From contig OZ245920.1 in NCBI GenBank assembly GCA_965229685.1, positions 4,030,001 to 4,094,000 on the forward strand: a DNA stretch of 64,000 nucleotides, in the 5' to 3' direction. This stretch comes from Pacificispira sp033344895. GTDB taxonomy: Bacteria; Pseudomonadota; Alphaproteobacteria; UBA8366; Aestuariispiraceae. The notes beneath the pieces are model-generated. The model searched no databases. It was not told the DNA's origin and worked only from the letters and a program-made list of their open reading frames with translations. The translations under genes and the position numbers were made by a program. Shown here piece by piece: positions 42,389 to 52,500 of the stretch. Each line of letters starts with the position of its first letter. Position 1 is the first letter of the stretch.

Positions 42389-43678
42389 ATGGCCGAGGAC
42401 TACAAAGTCAAGGACATCTCGCTGGCCGATTGGGGCCGTAAGGAAATTGAACTGGCCGAAATCGAGATGCCGGGCCTGATGGCGCTGCGCGACGAGTACG
42501 GCAAGTCGCAACCCCTGAAAGGCGCCCGCATCGCCGGCTGCCTGCACATGACGATCCAGACCGCGGTCCTGATCGAGACGCTGACGGCGCTGGGTGCGGA
42601 AGTCCGCTGGTCGTCCTGCAACATCTTCTCGACCCAGGATCACGCGGCTGCCGCCATCGCGGCTTCCGGTGTTCCGGTCTTCGCCTGGAAAGGCATGAAT
42701 GAAGAGGAATTCTGGTGGGCCATCGACAAGACGATCGAAGGGCCGAACGGCTGGGTTCCGAACATGATCCTGGATGACGGCGGCGACCTGACCGTCCGCA
42801 TGCATGAGAACTTCCCGGCGCTGCTGGACGATGTGAAGGGTCTGTCGGAAGAGACCACGACCGGTGTCCACCGCCTGTATGAAATGGCGAAGAAGGGCAC
42901 GCTGAAGGTTCCGGCCATCAACGTGAACGACAGCGTCACCAAGTCGAAGTTCGACAACAAGTACGGCTGCCGCGAAAGCCTGGTGGATGCGATCCGCCGC
43001 GCCACCGACGTGATGATGGCCGGCAAGGTCGCCGTCGTCGCGGGCTATGGCGATGTCGGCAAGGGCTCGGCTGAAAGCCTGCGCAACGCCGGCTGCCGCG
43101 TGATGGTCACCGAAGCCGATCCGATCTGTGCGCTGCAGGCCGCGATGGAAGGCTATGAAGTCGTAACGATGGAAAACGCGGCCCCGCGCGGCGACATCTT
43201 CGTCACCGCCACGGGCAATGTCGACGTGATCACGGTCGACCATATGCGCGACATGAAAGACCGTGCCATCGTCTGCAATATCGGCCATTTCGACAGTGAA
43301 ATTCAGGTCGAGGGCCTGAAGAACTTCAAGTGGGACAACATCAAGCCGCAGGTCGACCAGATCGAGTTCCCCGACGGCAAGAAGTTGATCCTGCTGGCGG
43401 AAGGTCGCCTGGTGAATCTGGGTTGCGCCACCGGCCACCCCAGCTTCGTGATGAGCGCGTCCTTCGCGAACCAGGTCCTGGCCCAGATCGAGCTTTGGAA
43501 CCACGCGGACAAGTATGACAATCAGGTCTATGTCCTGCCGAAGCATCTCGACGAGAAGGTCGCGGCGCTGCATCTCGAGAAGGTCGGCGCGCAGCTGACG
43601 ACACTGTCGGAGAAGCAGGCATCCTATATCGGCGTCTCCGTCGAAGGCCCGCACAAGCCGGACGCCTACCGCTACTGA
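42389..43678 (+). CDS. ahcY: Adenosylhomocysteinase (S-adenosylhomocysteine hydrolase)
   Basis: 429-aa cytosolic NAD-dependent enzyme that splits S-adenosylhomocysteine to adenosine and homocysteine, relieving inhibition of methyltransferases. Recognised segments: GCLHMTIQTAVLIETL, SCNIFSTQDHAAAAIA, the NAD-binding VVAGYGDVGKGSAESLRNAG, and NIGHFDSEIQVEGL. The C-terminal PDAYRY is intact, which completes the NAD pocket of the neighbouring subunit. The ATG at 42389 follows GAAAGGG. A strong terminator lies 27 bp after the stop, so it is monocistronic. Confidence 0.98.
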   Translation: MAEDYKVKDISLADWGRKEIELAEIEMPGLMALRDEYGKSQPLKGARIAGCLHMTIQTAVLIETLTALGAEVRWSSCNIFSTQDHAAAAIAASGVPVFAWKGMNEEEFWWAIDKTIEGPNGWVPNMILDDGGDLTVRMHENFPALLDDVKGLSEETTTGVHRLYEMAKKGTLKVPAINVNDSVTKSKFDNKYGCRESLVDAIRRATDVMMAGKVAVVAGYGDVGKGSAESLRNAGCRVMVTEADPICALQAAMEGYEVVTMENAAPRGDIFVTATGNVDVITVDHMRDMKDRAIVCNIGHFDSEIQVEGLKNFKWDNIKPQVDQIEFPDGKKLILLAEGRLVNLGCATGHPSFVMSASFANQVLAQIELWNHADKYDNQVYVLPKHLDEKVAALHLEKVGAQLTTLSEKQASYIGVSVEGPHKPDAYRY

Positions 43679-43705
43679 TCCAGCGGATCCGAGCGACAGA
43701 AAACA

Positions 43706-43737
43706 GGGCGGTGCATCGCCGATGCGCCGCCCTTTTT
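43706..43737 (+). terminator. Intrinsic terminator of ahcY
   Basis: GGGCGGTGCATC and GATGCGCCGCCC form a 12-bp stem with one G·U pair and a 3-nt loop, directly followed by TTTTT. It is a textbook Rho-independent terminator 27 bp after the ahcY stop codon. Confidence 0.92.
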
Positions 43738-43809
43738 CATGCCCCCTTTCGGCAGGCGGGCGAACCGCACTAGACTGCCCCCGATCCAGTTCGGGGGAAG
43801 TGCGTCCAA

Positions 43810-46101
43810 ATGGTTTGGCCCGACATGGTATGGCCGGCAGTTGCGTTGACCGGTGCGGCGGCGGCCGCAGCGCAGGCGGTCCTTTGGTGGCGTGCCCGCC
43901 AGGCGGCCCGTATGGCGGAGCGACGCGCCGACCGGTTTCAATCCGTGTTGAACGAATCCCCCTATGGCGTCATTCGCCGCCGGCCCGACGGCTGGCGTCC
44001 CAACCCGGCGGCGGCGGCAATCCTGAAACTGCCGGCGGAGGCGCCCGTAGACCTGACGGACCTGCTGGCGCGTTTCAGCGACCGCCACCGCGGAGCGATC
44101 GACGAATCCCTGGCCGCCATGCTGGACGACGGGCGCCCGTTCGAGATGACGGTGGACACGGACGAGGACGGGCTGGTGCTGACCCTGTGCGGGCGCATCG
44201 TCGAGGGCGAAACGGCGATCTGGCTGCGCGACGACAGCGCGTCGGCCTGGCTGGCGGAACAGTATACCGAACGCGAAGACGAGATGGAGTTGCTGCGCGG
44301 CGTGCTGGATACCGTGCCGCACCCGATCTGGTGGCGCGACCGCGACGGCCTGCAGATCGCCGGCCATAACAAAGCCTTCCGCGATACTTTCGGGGGCGAT
44401 GAGAAATCCCGGGCGGTCGGCGCACCGGGCCGGGCGCTCGACCTGGCACGGCTGGCGCAGCGAACGGGCCTGCCGCAGAGCGAGAGCCGCCATATCGTCC
44501 TGGGCGGCGACCGCCACGCCATGGATATCATCGAATCTCCGGTTCCCGGGCACCAGGGCGTGGTCGCCGGCATCGGCCAGGACATGACCGCGCTGGAAAA
44601 CCTCCAGATGTCCCTGGCGGAACATATTGCCGTTCAGGATCAGGTGCTTGAGAAGCTGACCACGGCGATTGCGATCTTCGGTCCGGACCGTCGGCTGAAA
44701 TTCTTCAACGACCCCTATGCGGGTATGTGGCAGCTTTCCCCGGACGTGCTGGACGATCAGCCGATCATCGGCACCTTGCTGGAACTGCTGCGCGAGAACC
44801 GTCAGCTTCCGGAACTGTCCGACTTCCCGGCTTTCAAGCGACAGATGGAGCAGTTGTTCACCACCTTGATCGAGCCACGGGAGGACCTGCTTCACCTTCC
44901 GGACGGCCGAACGATCCGTGCCGTCGCCTCGCCGCATCCGCTGGGCGGCCTGATCTTTCAGTACGAGGATGTGACCGACCGGCTGGCGCTGGAAAGTTCG
45001 CACAACACCCTGACGGCCGTACAGAGGTCCACCCTGAACTCCCTGTTCGAAGGGGTCTGCGTCTTCGGGCGGGACGGTCGGATGAAGCTGTTCAACAACG
45101 TCTATGCCAGCCTGTTCGATCTGGATCCGGACTGGCTGGCGACGGAGCCGCATATTTCCGAAGTCGCCAATTTCGCAAAGGGTGTGATCCGGAACGAGGG
45201 CGACTGGGAAACCCTGCGACGGCGACTGATCACCTCGGTCTCGGAACCGGCGGCGCGACAGGGGCGGATGACCCTGCTGGACGGCCGAGTGCTGGATTAC
45301 GCCTATGTTCCCCTGCCTGACGGGCAGTGCCTTGTCCTGTATCTCGACATCACCGATTCGACCCAGGTCGAGCGCGCCCTGCGCGAGCGCAATCGAGCCC
45401 TGGAGAATGCGGATCTCTTGAAGAGCCGTTTCGTGTCCAATGTCTCCTACGAATTGCGCACGCCGCTGAATGCGATCATGGGATTTGCCGAACTGCTGCG
45501 CCTGGAGAATTTCGGAACGCTGACGGAGCGGCAGACGGCCTATGTCAACGACATCCTGATCGCCGCATCGGACCTGTCGGATCTGATTGGGGACATTCTG
45601 GACTTGGCGGCGGTCCAGGCCGGGTTCATGCAACTGGAAAGCGTCAAGATCGATCTGGCGGCCATGCTGCAGGAAGTCTGCGTTCTCGTGATGGCCGATC
45701 GGCCGGCGACCGCGCGTCTCACCCTGACCCCACCCCAGGGAGAATGTCTGGTTTCCGCGGACAGGCGCCGCCTGTTCCAGGCCCTGCGTTACCTGATCGC
45801 CGACGCTGCCCGGCACGCGCCGACCGGCCCCGAGGCCGGGATTTCCCTGATCACGCAAGACGGACGCCATCAGATCCGGCTGACCGTGCCGATGACTCTG
45901 GCGGACGATTCCGCCTGGGCGCGACGGGCATCGGGAAATCCCGATCTGGATATCGTCGAACATGCCCTGGCGACCGGCGCCGATATCGGGATCAGCCTTG
46001 CCCGCTCCCTGATCCATGCCCAGCGCGGCACACTGGATGTCGCGGAGGACGAGGTAACGCTGATCTGTGCCTTCGAGGACGCTGCCAGCGAGCTGGCCTG
46101 A
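43810..46101 (+). CDS. divL: DivL-type PAS-domain atypical histidine kinase (cell-cycle regulator)
   Basis: 763-aa protein with an N-terminal membrane helix (PAVALTGAAAAAAQAVLWW). Several PAS domains follow up to about residue 520 (FQSVLNESPYGVIRR, LDTVPHPIWWRDRDG, LEKLTTAIAIFGPDRRLKFF, LNSLFEGVCVFGRDGRMKLF), then a HisKA helix. At the phospho-acceptor position there is Tyr547 (FVSNVSYELRTPL) instead of His, as in Caulobacter DivL (Tyr550). The ATPase region is eroded: the N-box reads LIADAARHAP, no G1 DXGXG is visible, and G2 reads GADIGISLARSLI. It probably acts as a regulator of CckA and asymmetric division rather than as a kinase. GGGGAAG precedes the ATG. Confidence 0.83.
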   Translation: MVWPDMVWPAVALTGAAAAAAQAVLWWRARQAARMAERRADRFQSVLNESPYGVIRRRPDGWRPNPAAAAILKLPAEAPVDLTDLLARFSDRHRGAIDESLAAMLDDGRPFEMTVDTDEDGLVLTLCGRIVEGETAIWLRDDSASAWLAEQYTEREDEMELLRGVLDTVPHPIWWRDRDGLQIAGHNKAFRDTFGGDEKSRAVGAPGRALDLARLAQRTGLPQSESRHIVLGGDRHAMDIIESPVPGHQGVVAGIGQDMTALENLQMSLAEHIAVQDQVLEKLTTAIAIFGPDRRLKFFNDPYAGMWQLSPDVLDDQPIIGTLLELLRENRQLPELSDFPAFKRQMEQLFTTLIEPREDLLHLPDGRTIRAVASPHPLGGLIFQYEDVTDRLALESSHNTLTAVQRSTLNSLFEGVCVFGRDGRMKLFNNVYASLFDLDPDWLATEPHISEVANFAKGVIRNEGDWETLRRRLITSVSEPAARQGRMTLLDGRVLDYAYVPLPDGQCLVLYLDITDSTQVERALRERNRALENADLLKSRFVSNVSYELRTPLNAIMGFAELLRLENFGTLTERQTAYVNDILIAASDLSDLIGDILDLAAVQAGFMQLESVKIDLAAMLQEVCVLVMADRPATARLTLTPPQGECLVSADRRRLFQALRYLIADAARHAPTGPEAGISLITQDGRHQIRLTVPMTLADDSAWARRASGNPDLDIVEHALATGADIGISLARSLIHAQRGTLDVAEDEVTLICAFEDAASELA

Positions 46102-46113
46102 CCGGATCGGGTG

Positions 46114-47139
46114 TCAGCCGGGGACCCCCTTGGTCGTCGAATATTCGAAATGCAGGGCCTCGCCCGGATAGACGATGCCATGAATTCGGTGCGCGGCCGC
46201 CGCGGCGTCGGAGAACCCCTGAAGGATCAGCTTCAGCTTGCCGTCATAGGTCGCCACGTCGCCGATCGCGAAGATGCCCGGCAGCGGCGTCTCGCACGTC
46301 GCCCGATCCACCGGAATCGTGTTCCGGTCCACCGCAAATCCCCATTCCGCGATCGGCCCCAGCTTGGCAGCCAACCCGAAGAAGGGCAGCAGCACATCCG
46401 CTTCCAGTACGCGCTCGTTGCCGTCGAAATCCTTCACCTTCACGCCGGAAAGCGCCCCGTCGCTGCCTTCCAGGCCGCTCAACTGGCAGGGTGTGACCAG
46501 TTCCAGCTTGCCCTTTTCCGCCCAGGACATCATCCGGTCGACCGATTCCGGCGCGGCGCGGAACTTGTCCCGGCGATGGACGACATAGACCTTCCTGGCC
46601 ACCTCTGGCAGGGACATTGCCCAATCGACCGCGGAATCGCCGCCGCCCGCGATGACGACCGTCTTGTCGCGAAAATCCTCGCGCCGCTTGACCATGTAGA
46701 AGACCGACTTGCCCTCATAGCTCTCCAGCCCGTCCAGCGGCGGACGGTTCGGTCCGAAGGCCCCGCCGCCCGCGGCGATGACGACCGCCTTGCATCGGAA
46801 AGCCGTACCCTTTGAGGTTTCCAGCACGAAGCCGCCATCCGGCTGCGGCGCCAGCGCCGTCACCTGCTGATTCAGGTGATAGACCGGATCGAAGGGGGCC
46901 GCCTGTTCTTCAAGCTTTTCGATCAGCGCCGCCCCGTCGATTCGCGGATGGGCCGGAATGTCGAAAATCGGCTTCTCAGGATAGAGCGCCGTGCACTGAC
47001 CGCCGACCTCTTCCAGCGAATCCACGATATGGGCGCGGATTTTCAGCATGCCCAGTTCGAAGATCGCGAACAGGCCCACGGGGCCGGCCCCGACGATGAC
47101 GACGTCGGTTTCGATCGGCGCAGCGGCGGTCTCGGTCAT
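46114..47139 (-). CDS. Ferredoxin/flavodoxin–NADP(+) reductase, thioredoxin-reductase-like type
   Basis: 341-aa FAD flavoprotein with two dinucleotide-binding folds: VVIVGAGPVGLFAIFEL for FAD and VVIAGGGDSAVDWAM for NADPH. VDSLEEVGGQCTALYP and GIFAIGDVATYDG are also family marks. It lacks the CXXC redox centre of thioredoxin reductase, which places it with the type 2 ferredoxin–NADP reductases. It exchanges electrons between NADPH and ferredoxin or flavodoxin. The ATG at 47139 (MTETAAAPIETDV) has GGGGTGA upstream; the longer frame to 47217 is not supported. It is divergent from tsaE and convergent with divL. Confidence 0.9.
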   Translation of the reverse strand: MTETAAAPIETDVVIVGAGPVGLFAIFELGMLKIRAHIVDSLEEVGGQCTALYPEKPIFDIPAHPRIDGAALIEKLEEQAAPFDPVYHLNQQVTALAPQPDGGFVLETSKGTAFRCKAVVIAAGGGAFGPNRPPLDGLESYEGKSVFYMVKRREDFRDKTVVIAGGGDSAVDWAMSLPEVARKVYVVHRRDKFRAAPESVDRMMSWAEKGKLELVTPCQLSGLEGSDGALSGVKVKDFDGNERVLEADVLLPFFGLAAKLGPIAEWGFAVDRNTIPVDRATCETPLPGIFAIGDVATYDGKLKLILQGFSDAAAAAHRIHGIVYPGEALHFEYSTTKGVPG

Positions 47140-47265
47140 GGATGTCACCCCGGAATTGTGAACGGTTGGGTTTGTCGAATCGCAGTGATATGAAGAGGCA
47201 CCGGACCGGAGCGTCAAGCGCCGGATGCCGGAAATCTTCGCAAAACTGCCATTTTCGAGCCGCCC

Positions 47266-47769
47266 GTGCCGCCATCCGAACCGGATACAACCCCGACCGA
47301 TCAGAACCTGACCGTGTTACTGCCCGACCCGGCAGCGACGGCACGCCTCGGCGCGGCGCTGGGGCTTGTGCTGCGGACCGGGGACGTGGTGGCATTGACC
47401 GGCGATCTGGGCGCCGGCAAGAGCGCATTGTCCCGCGCCGCCATCCGGGCCCGGCTGGGGGACCCCGAGGCGGAGGTGCCGAGCCCGACCTTCACCCTGG
47501 TGCAGACCTATGAAGCGGCGGACCTGGAAATCTGGCATGTCGACCTTTACCGGCTGGACGACCGCGCCGATGCGATCGAACTGGGTCTCGACGAAGCCTT
47601 CGCGGAGGCCGCGAGCCTGATCGAATGGCCGGACCGTCTGGGCACGGATCTGCCGGCACAGGCGCTGCGGATCGAGATCGTCCACGACGGCGAAGGGCGG
47701 CAGGCCCGGATCACCGCCCCGGCGGAATGGCACAACCGGATCGACGAGGTGATACGAGATGCCGACTGA
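47266..47769 (+). CDS. tsaE: tRNA threonylcarbamoyladenosine biosynthesis ATPase TsaE
   Basis: 167-aa P-loop ATPase needed with TsaB and TsaD for t6A modification at position 37 of ANN-decoding tRNAs. The Walker A LTGDLGAGKSALSRA is near residue 45. PSPTFTLVQTYE and WHVDLYRLDD follow, as in the family. The only reasonable start is GTG 47266. Its 3' end overlaps amgK by 11 bp, and it begins the tsaE–amgK–murU–addB–addA run. Confidence 0.94.
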   Translation: MPPSEPDTTPTDQNLTVLLPDPAATARLGAALGLVLRTGDVVALTGDLGAGKSALSRAAIRARLGDPEAEVPSPTFTLVQTYEAADLEIWHVDLYRLDDRADAIELGLDEAFAEAASLIEWPDRLGTDLPAQALRIEIVHDGEGRQARITAPAEWHNRIDEVIRDAD

Positions 47770-48787
47770 TCGCAGCGCGGATATCGACCGCTTTCTGGCC
47801 GAGGCCGGCTGGTCCGGCGCAACGCGCCGCCTGCTGGCCGACGATGCGTCCTTCCGCCGCTACGAAAGAGTGGAGCGGGACGGAAAGCAGGCCGTCCTGA
47901 TGGATGCACCGCCCGAGAAGGAAGATGTCCGGCCTTTCGTTACGGTAGCGCAACTTTTGCGCAGCCTGGGGCTCAGCGCCCCGGAAATCCTGGCCACGGA
48001 CGAGGTTAACGGATACCTGCTGCTGGAGGATCTGGGGGACGATACCTATACCCGCGTCCTCGCGCGGGGCGGCGACGAATACGAGATCTACGGATTGGCG
48101 ACCGATACCCTGATCCGGTTGCAGCGCGACTTCAGACCGGCCGAGCAGGTGCCCGACTACACCAGGGACCTGCTTGCCAAAGAAGCCGACCTGTTGATCG
48201 ACTGGTACTGGCCGGCGGTCAAGGGCGCTCCCTGTCCCGAGCCGGACCGTGCGGTGTTCCGCGGCCTCTGGCGCAATGCGCTGGATCATGCCTTCGCCGT
48301 ACCGTCGAGCCTGGTGTTGCGCGACTATCATGTCGACAACCTGATCCACCTGCCCGACCGCGAGGCCGAGGCGGCCTGCGGCCTGCTGGATTTCCAGGAC
48401 GCGGTCATCGGCCCGGTGACCTATGATCTGGTCTCACTGTTCGAAGATGCCCGCCGCGACGTCCCCCATGCCTTGGCGAACGGTCTGATGCGGCGCTACC
48501 TGAACGCCTTCCCGGCCATGCCGCGCGACGCCTTTGCCCTGTCCTATGCAGTACTGGGCGTCCAGCGCGCGACCAAGATCATCGGAATCTTCACCCGGCT
48601 GGACCGGCGCGACGGGAAGCCTCGATACCTGCACCATATCCCGCGCACCTGGCGCTGGCTGGAAGGCGGATTGAACCATCCGCTGCTGCGCGATCTGAAG
48701 GAATGGTATGACATGAATTTCCCGCCGTCCCTGCGCAGGGCCCCGGCCGGGTCGGACGAAGCGAAAGAGGCTGTTGCGCGTCAATGA
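47759..48787 (+). CDS. amgK: Anomeric amino-sugar kinase AmgK (peptidoglycan recycling)
   Basis: 342-aa aminoglycoside-phosphotransferase-fold kinase. The catalytic loop LVLRDYHVDNLIHL and the metal-binding LLDFQDAVIGPVTYDLVSL are intact. AmgK phosphorylates N-acetylmuramate and GlcNAc at C1, feeding MurU in the recycling route found in Pseudomonas and Caulobacter. The ATG follows GAGGTGATAC within tsaE, and the gene overlaps murU by 4 bp, so kinase and uridylyltransferase are made together. Confidence 0.9.
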   Translation: MPTDRSADIDRFLAEAGWSGATRRLLADDASFRRYERVERDGKQAVLMDAPPEKEDVRPFVTVAQLLRSLGLSAPEILATDEVNGYLLLEDLGDDTYTRVLARGGDEYEIYGLATDTLIRLQRDFRPAEQVPDYTRDLLAKEADLLIDWYWPAVKGAPCPEPDRAVFRGLWRNALDHAFAVPSSLVLRDYHVDNLIHLPDREAEAACGLLDFQDAVIGPVTYDLVSLFEDARRDVPHALANGLMRRYLNAFPAMPRDAFALSYAVLGVQRATKIIGIFTRLDRRDGKPRYLHHIPRTWRWLEGGLNHPLLRDLKEWYDMNFPPSLRRAPAGSDEAKEAVARQ

Positions 48788-49512
48788 CCGAAATCGATAC
48801 CGCCATGGTGCTGGCCGCCGGCTTCGGCAAACGGATGCGGCCGCTGACGGAGACGACGCCGAAACCGCTGGTCCGACTGTGCGGCAAACCGCTGATCGAC
48901 TGGACCTTCGAGCGGCTGCGCAGCGCCGGCCTGACCCGCTTCGTCGTGAACAGCCATTATCTCGGCGATCAGATCACCGCCCATTTCAAGACCAGCGAAG
49001 ACGTCATCCTGTCGCCGGAGGCGGAGATTCTCGACACCGGCGGCGGTGTCGCCAATGCCCTGCCGCTGCTGGGCGACAAACCGTTCATGGTGGCCAATGC
49101 CGACACGGTCTGGCTCGACGGCCCTCGGCCCGCCGCGGAGCGGATGCGCGCCGCCTTCGATCCCGACCGGATGGACGCGCTTCTGCTGCTGCATCCGATC
49201 GCGACGGCCGGCGGCGATTATGCCGGGCCCGGGGATTTCCATCTCGACCCGACCGGTCTCGCCCGGCGCCGTGTCGAGCACGAGGTCGCGCCCTATCTCT
49301 TCGCCGGGCTGTCCGTTCTGACGCCGGACCTGTTCGCGGACGCGCCGGACGGAGCGTTTTCCCTGGTCGCGCTCTTCGACAAGGCCGCGGCGGCCGGGCG
49401 GCTTCATGCGCTGGTCCATGACGGCGAATGGTATCATGTCGGCACGCCGGAAGCCCTGGCGGAAACCCAGACCGTGATCGAGCTGGGGCACACCGCCAGC
49501 AATACCCGGTGA
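48784..49512 (+). CDS. murU: N-acetylmuramate-1-phosphate uridylyltransferase MurU
   Basis: 242-aa sugar-1-phosphate nucleotidyltransferase. The N-terminal MVLAAGFGKRMRPLTETTPKPL holds the nucleotide-binding G-X-G-X-R-M motif and the catalytic Lys. FVVNSHYLGDQI and PFMVANADTVWLDG follow. It turns MurNAc-1-P into UDP-MurNAc, bypassing de novo MurA/MurB and giving intrinsic fosfomycin tolerance in bacteria where it was studied. Its ATGA overlap with amgK indicates coupled translation. Confidence 0.92.
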   Translation: MTEIDTAMVLAAGFGKRMRPLTETTPKPLVRLCGKPLIDWTFERLRSAGLTRFVVNSHYLGDQITAHFKTSEDVILSPEAEILDTGGGVANALPLLGDKPFMVANADTVWLDGPRPAAERMRAAFDPDRMDALLLLHPIATAGGDYAGPGDFHLDPTGLARRRVEHEVAPYLFAGLSVLTPDLFADAPDGAFSLVALFDKAAAAGRLHALVHDGEWYHVGTPEALAETQTVIELGHTASNTR

Positions 49513-49558
49513 CGTCGAAACCGCCACTTGGCGGCACGCGCCAATTGCCGTTAGTGTC

Positions 49559-52500
49559 GTGCCCGTGACCAACCTCTACTCGATCCCGACCTGGCGGCCT
49601 TTCGTCGATGCGCTGGCCGAGGGGCTGCTGGCCCGGACGGCGGCGGACCCGCTTGCCCTGTCAGACATCCTGGTACTGCTGCCGACACGCCGGGCGTGCC
49701 GATCCCTGCGCGAAGCATTTCTGCGCCGAAGCGGCGGCCGGGCCATGCTGCTGCCCCGGATGCGCCCGATCGGCGAGGTCGATGAAGAGGAACTGGTCCT
49801 GACCGCCCCCGGGGACGAATCCGGCGCGATCGCCGATCTGCTGGACCTGCCGCCCGCCATTTCCACGACCGAGCGGCTGTTGCGCCTGACCGAACTGGTG
49901 AAGGCGCTGCGCAACGCCCAGGCCAAGGCCGATCCGGCCCTGGACGAGATCGGCCCGGACCAGGCGCTGTTGCTGGCCCGGGAACTGGCGCGCCTGCTGG
50001 ATCAGGTACAGACCGAAGGCCTGACACTCGACAATCTGGAAGCGCTTGTGCCGGAGGAATATGCCGAGCACTGGGCCCAGACCGTTGTCTTCCTGAACAT
50101 TCTGCGCAGTGAATGGCCGGCCTATCTGGCGGCATCGGGCGAGATCGACCCGGCGGAGCGGCGCAGCCGCCTGATGCGAGCCCAGGCGCGGGCCTGGCGC
50201 GAGGCACCGCCACGGCATCCGATCGTCGTCGCAGGGTCGACCGGCTCCATCCCCGCCACGGCGGAGCTGATTGTTTCGGTATCGCAACTTCCCTTGGGCA
50301 CCGTCGTTCTGCCGGGCCTGGACCGGGTTCTGGCCGAAGAGGACTGGCCAGCGGTTCGGGAGGACCCGACCCATCCGCAATTCGGCCTGGCTCAGTTGCT
50401 GGACCAGCTGGGGGCAGGACGTGCCGATGTCGTCGACTGGCCGGACGATGACGAACCGCCCGCGGAGCCCCGGATCGCCCGCGCCCGCCTGATCGCCGAG
50501 GCACTGCGCCCGGCCGAGACGACCGAACGCTGGCGCAGTCTGGACGACCTGGATGCCGGAGGGTTCGAAGGCGTCGAATGGCTTGCCGCGCCGTCTCCCG
50601 CGGCCGAGGCGGAACTGGCCGCGCAATGCCTGCGCGAGGTCCTGGAAACGCCGGGCAAGACCGCGGCCCTGGTCACGCCGGACCGGATGCTGGCGCGGCG
50701 GGTCGCGGCACAGATGGACCGGTGGGGCATCCGCATCGATGATTCCGCGGGCCGACCGCTGTCCCAGACCGAAGCCGGGCGGTTTTTCCGTCTGACCGCG
50801 GAGGCGGTGGCCGCGCGTCTGAGTCCGGTCGCGCTGCTGGCATTGCTGAAACATCCGATGGCGGCGCTGGGCGGGCGCCCGAACGATCTGCGTCGCGCCG
50901 TGCGCAATCTCGAGATCGCCTGCCTGCGCGGCCCGAAACCCGTCGGCGGGACCGAAGGACTGCGCCGTGCCATCGAGGCGCGCCGTGCGGATCCCCGCGG
51001 CCCGGGCGACGCCGTGCTGGACGATGCGCTGCGCCTGACCCATGCCATCGAGGCCGCCCTGAGCCCGCTGACCGACCTGCTGGAGGCCGGCCGCGCGCCG
51101 TTCGATTCCGTGCTGAAGGCCCATATCCGGGCATCGGAGAACCTGGCAGCGCGGGAGGACCGTCCCGGCGCGGATTCGCTGTGGCGCGACGATGATGGCG
51201 AGGCGTTGGCCGATTTCACCCTGGACCTGATTCCCCATGGTGCGCTGCTGGGTCCGGTCGGCCCGGGCGATTATGTGGCACTGATTGATGCGTTGATGCA
51301 GGGCAAGACGGTACGCCCGCGCCATGGGGCGCATCCGCGCGTCGCCATACTGGGCCCGCTGGAGGCCCGACTGCAACATGCCGACCGGTTTGTCCTGGCG
51401 GGCCTCAACGAGGGTATCTGGCCGCCGGAACCGGGTGACGACCCCTGGATGTCCCGCGCCATGCGCCGGGATTTCGGGCTGCCGGCCCATGAACGGCGCA
51501 TCGGCCTGGCGGCCCACGATTTCGCCCAGGCCTGCGGTGCGCCGGAAGTCGTTCTGCTGCGGGCGGAAAAGAGCGGCGGTCAGCAGACCGTGCCCGCCCG
51601 CTGGCTGGAGCGGCTAGCCACCTTGACCGAACGGCTGGGCCTGGATGTCCACCTGCCGAAGAACAACGGGCACTCCACCGCGCGTCTGGTCTGGCAGCGC
51701 ATGCTGGATCGGCGCGACCGCCTGCCGGCCCTGACCCGTCCGGCCCCGACACCCCCGGTGGACACGCGGCCCGACCGGCTGTCGGCGACCCGCATCGAAG
51801 TGCTGATGCGCGACCCCTATTCGATCTATGCCCAGTATGTCCTGGGCCTCAGCGCCCTGGACCCGCTGGAAGCCGATCTGGGCGCAGCGGACAAGGGGAC
51901 CATCATCCATCAGGCGCTGGACGCCTTCACCCGCGCCCATCCCGACGCCCTGCCGCCCGACGCGGCGGATCGCCTCCTGCAATTCGGGGAAGAGGCCTTC
52001 GGCAGCCAGGTCCTGGCCAACCCGGCGGTGAAGGCCTTCTGGTGGCCGCGTTTCGTCCGCATCGCGCACTGGTTCCTGGCCCAGGAAGCGGCGCGCCGGA
52101 CCCGCTTGACGGCCAGCCATACCGAAATCAAGGGCAAGATGACCATTCCCACGCCGCGCGGGGGCTTCACCCTGTCGGCGGAGGCGGATCGGATCGACCG
52201 GTTCCGCGACGGCGGTTATGCCATTCTGGATTACAAGACGGGTTTCGTTCCGACCAAGCGGGCGGTGGCCGAGTTAACCGCGCCGCAATTGCCGCTGGAA
52301 GCCGCAATTCTGAAGGCCGGCGGATTTCCGGGCGTGCCGCCGGGCCCGGTGGTTGAACTGGCCTATTGGAAGCTGAGCGGCGGCGATCCACCGGGCAGCA
52401 TCCAGACTGACGGCAAGCTGGACGCCGACGCCCTGGCCGATACGGTGGCGGAAAGGCTGACTGCCCTGATTCAGGCCTATGAGGTGGAGACGACGCCCTA

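Noticed and set aside
43672..46017. 781-codon open frame antisense to divL
   Set aside because: GC-skew shadow of the divL gene; the predicted protein has no recognisable domain and no ribosome binding site.
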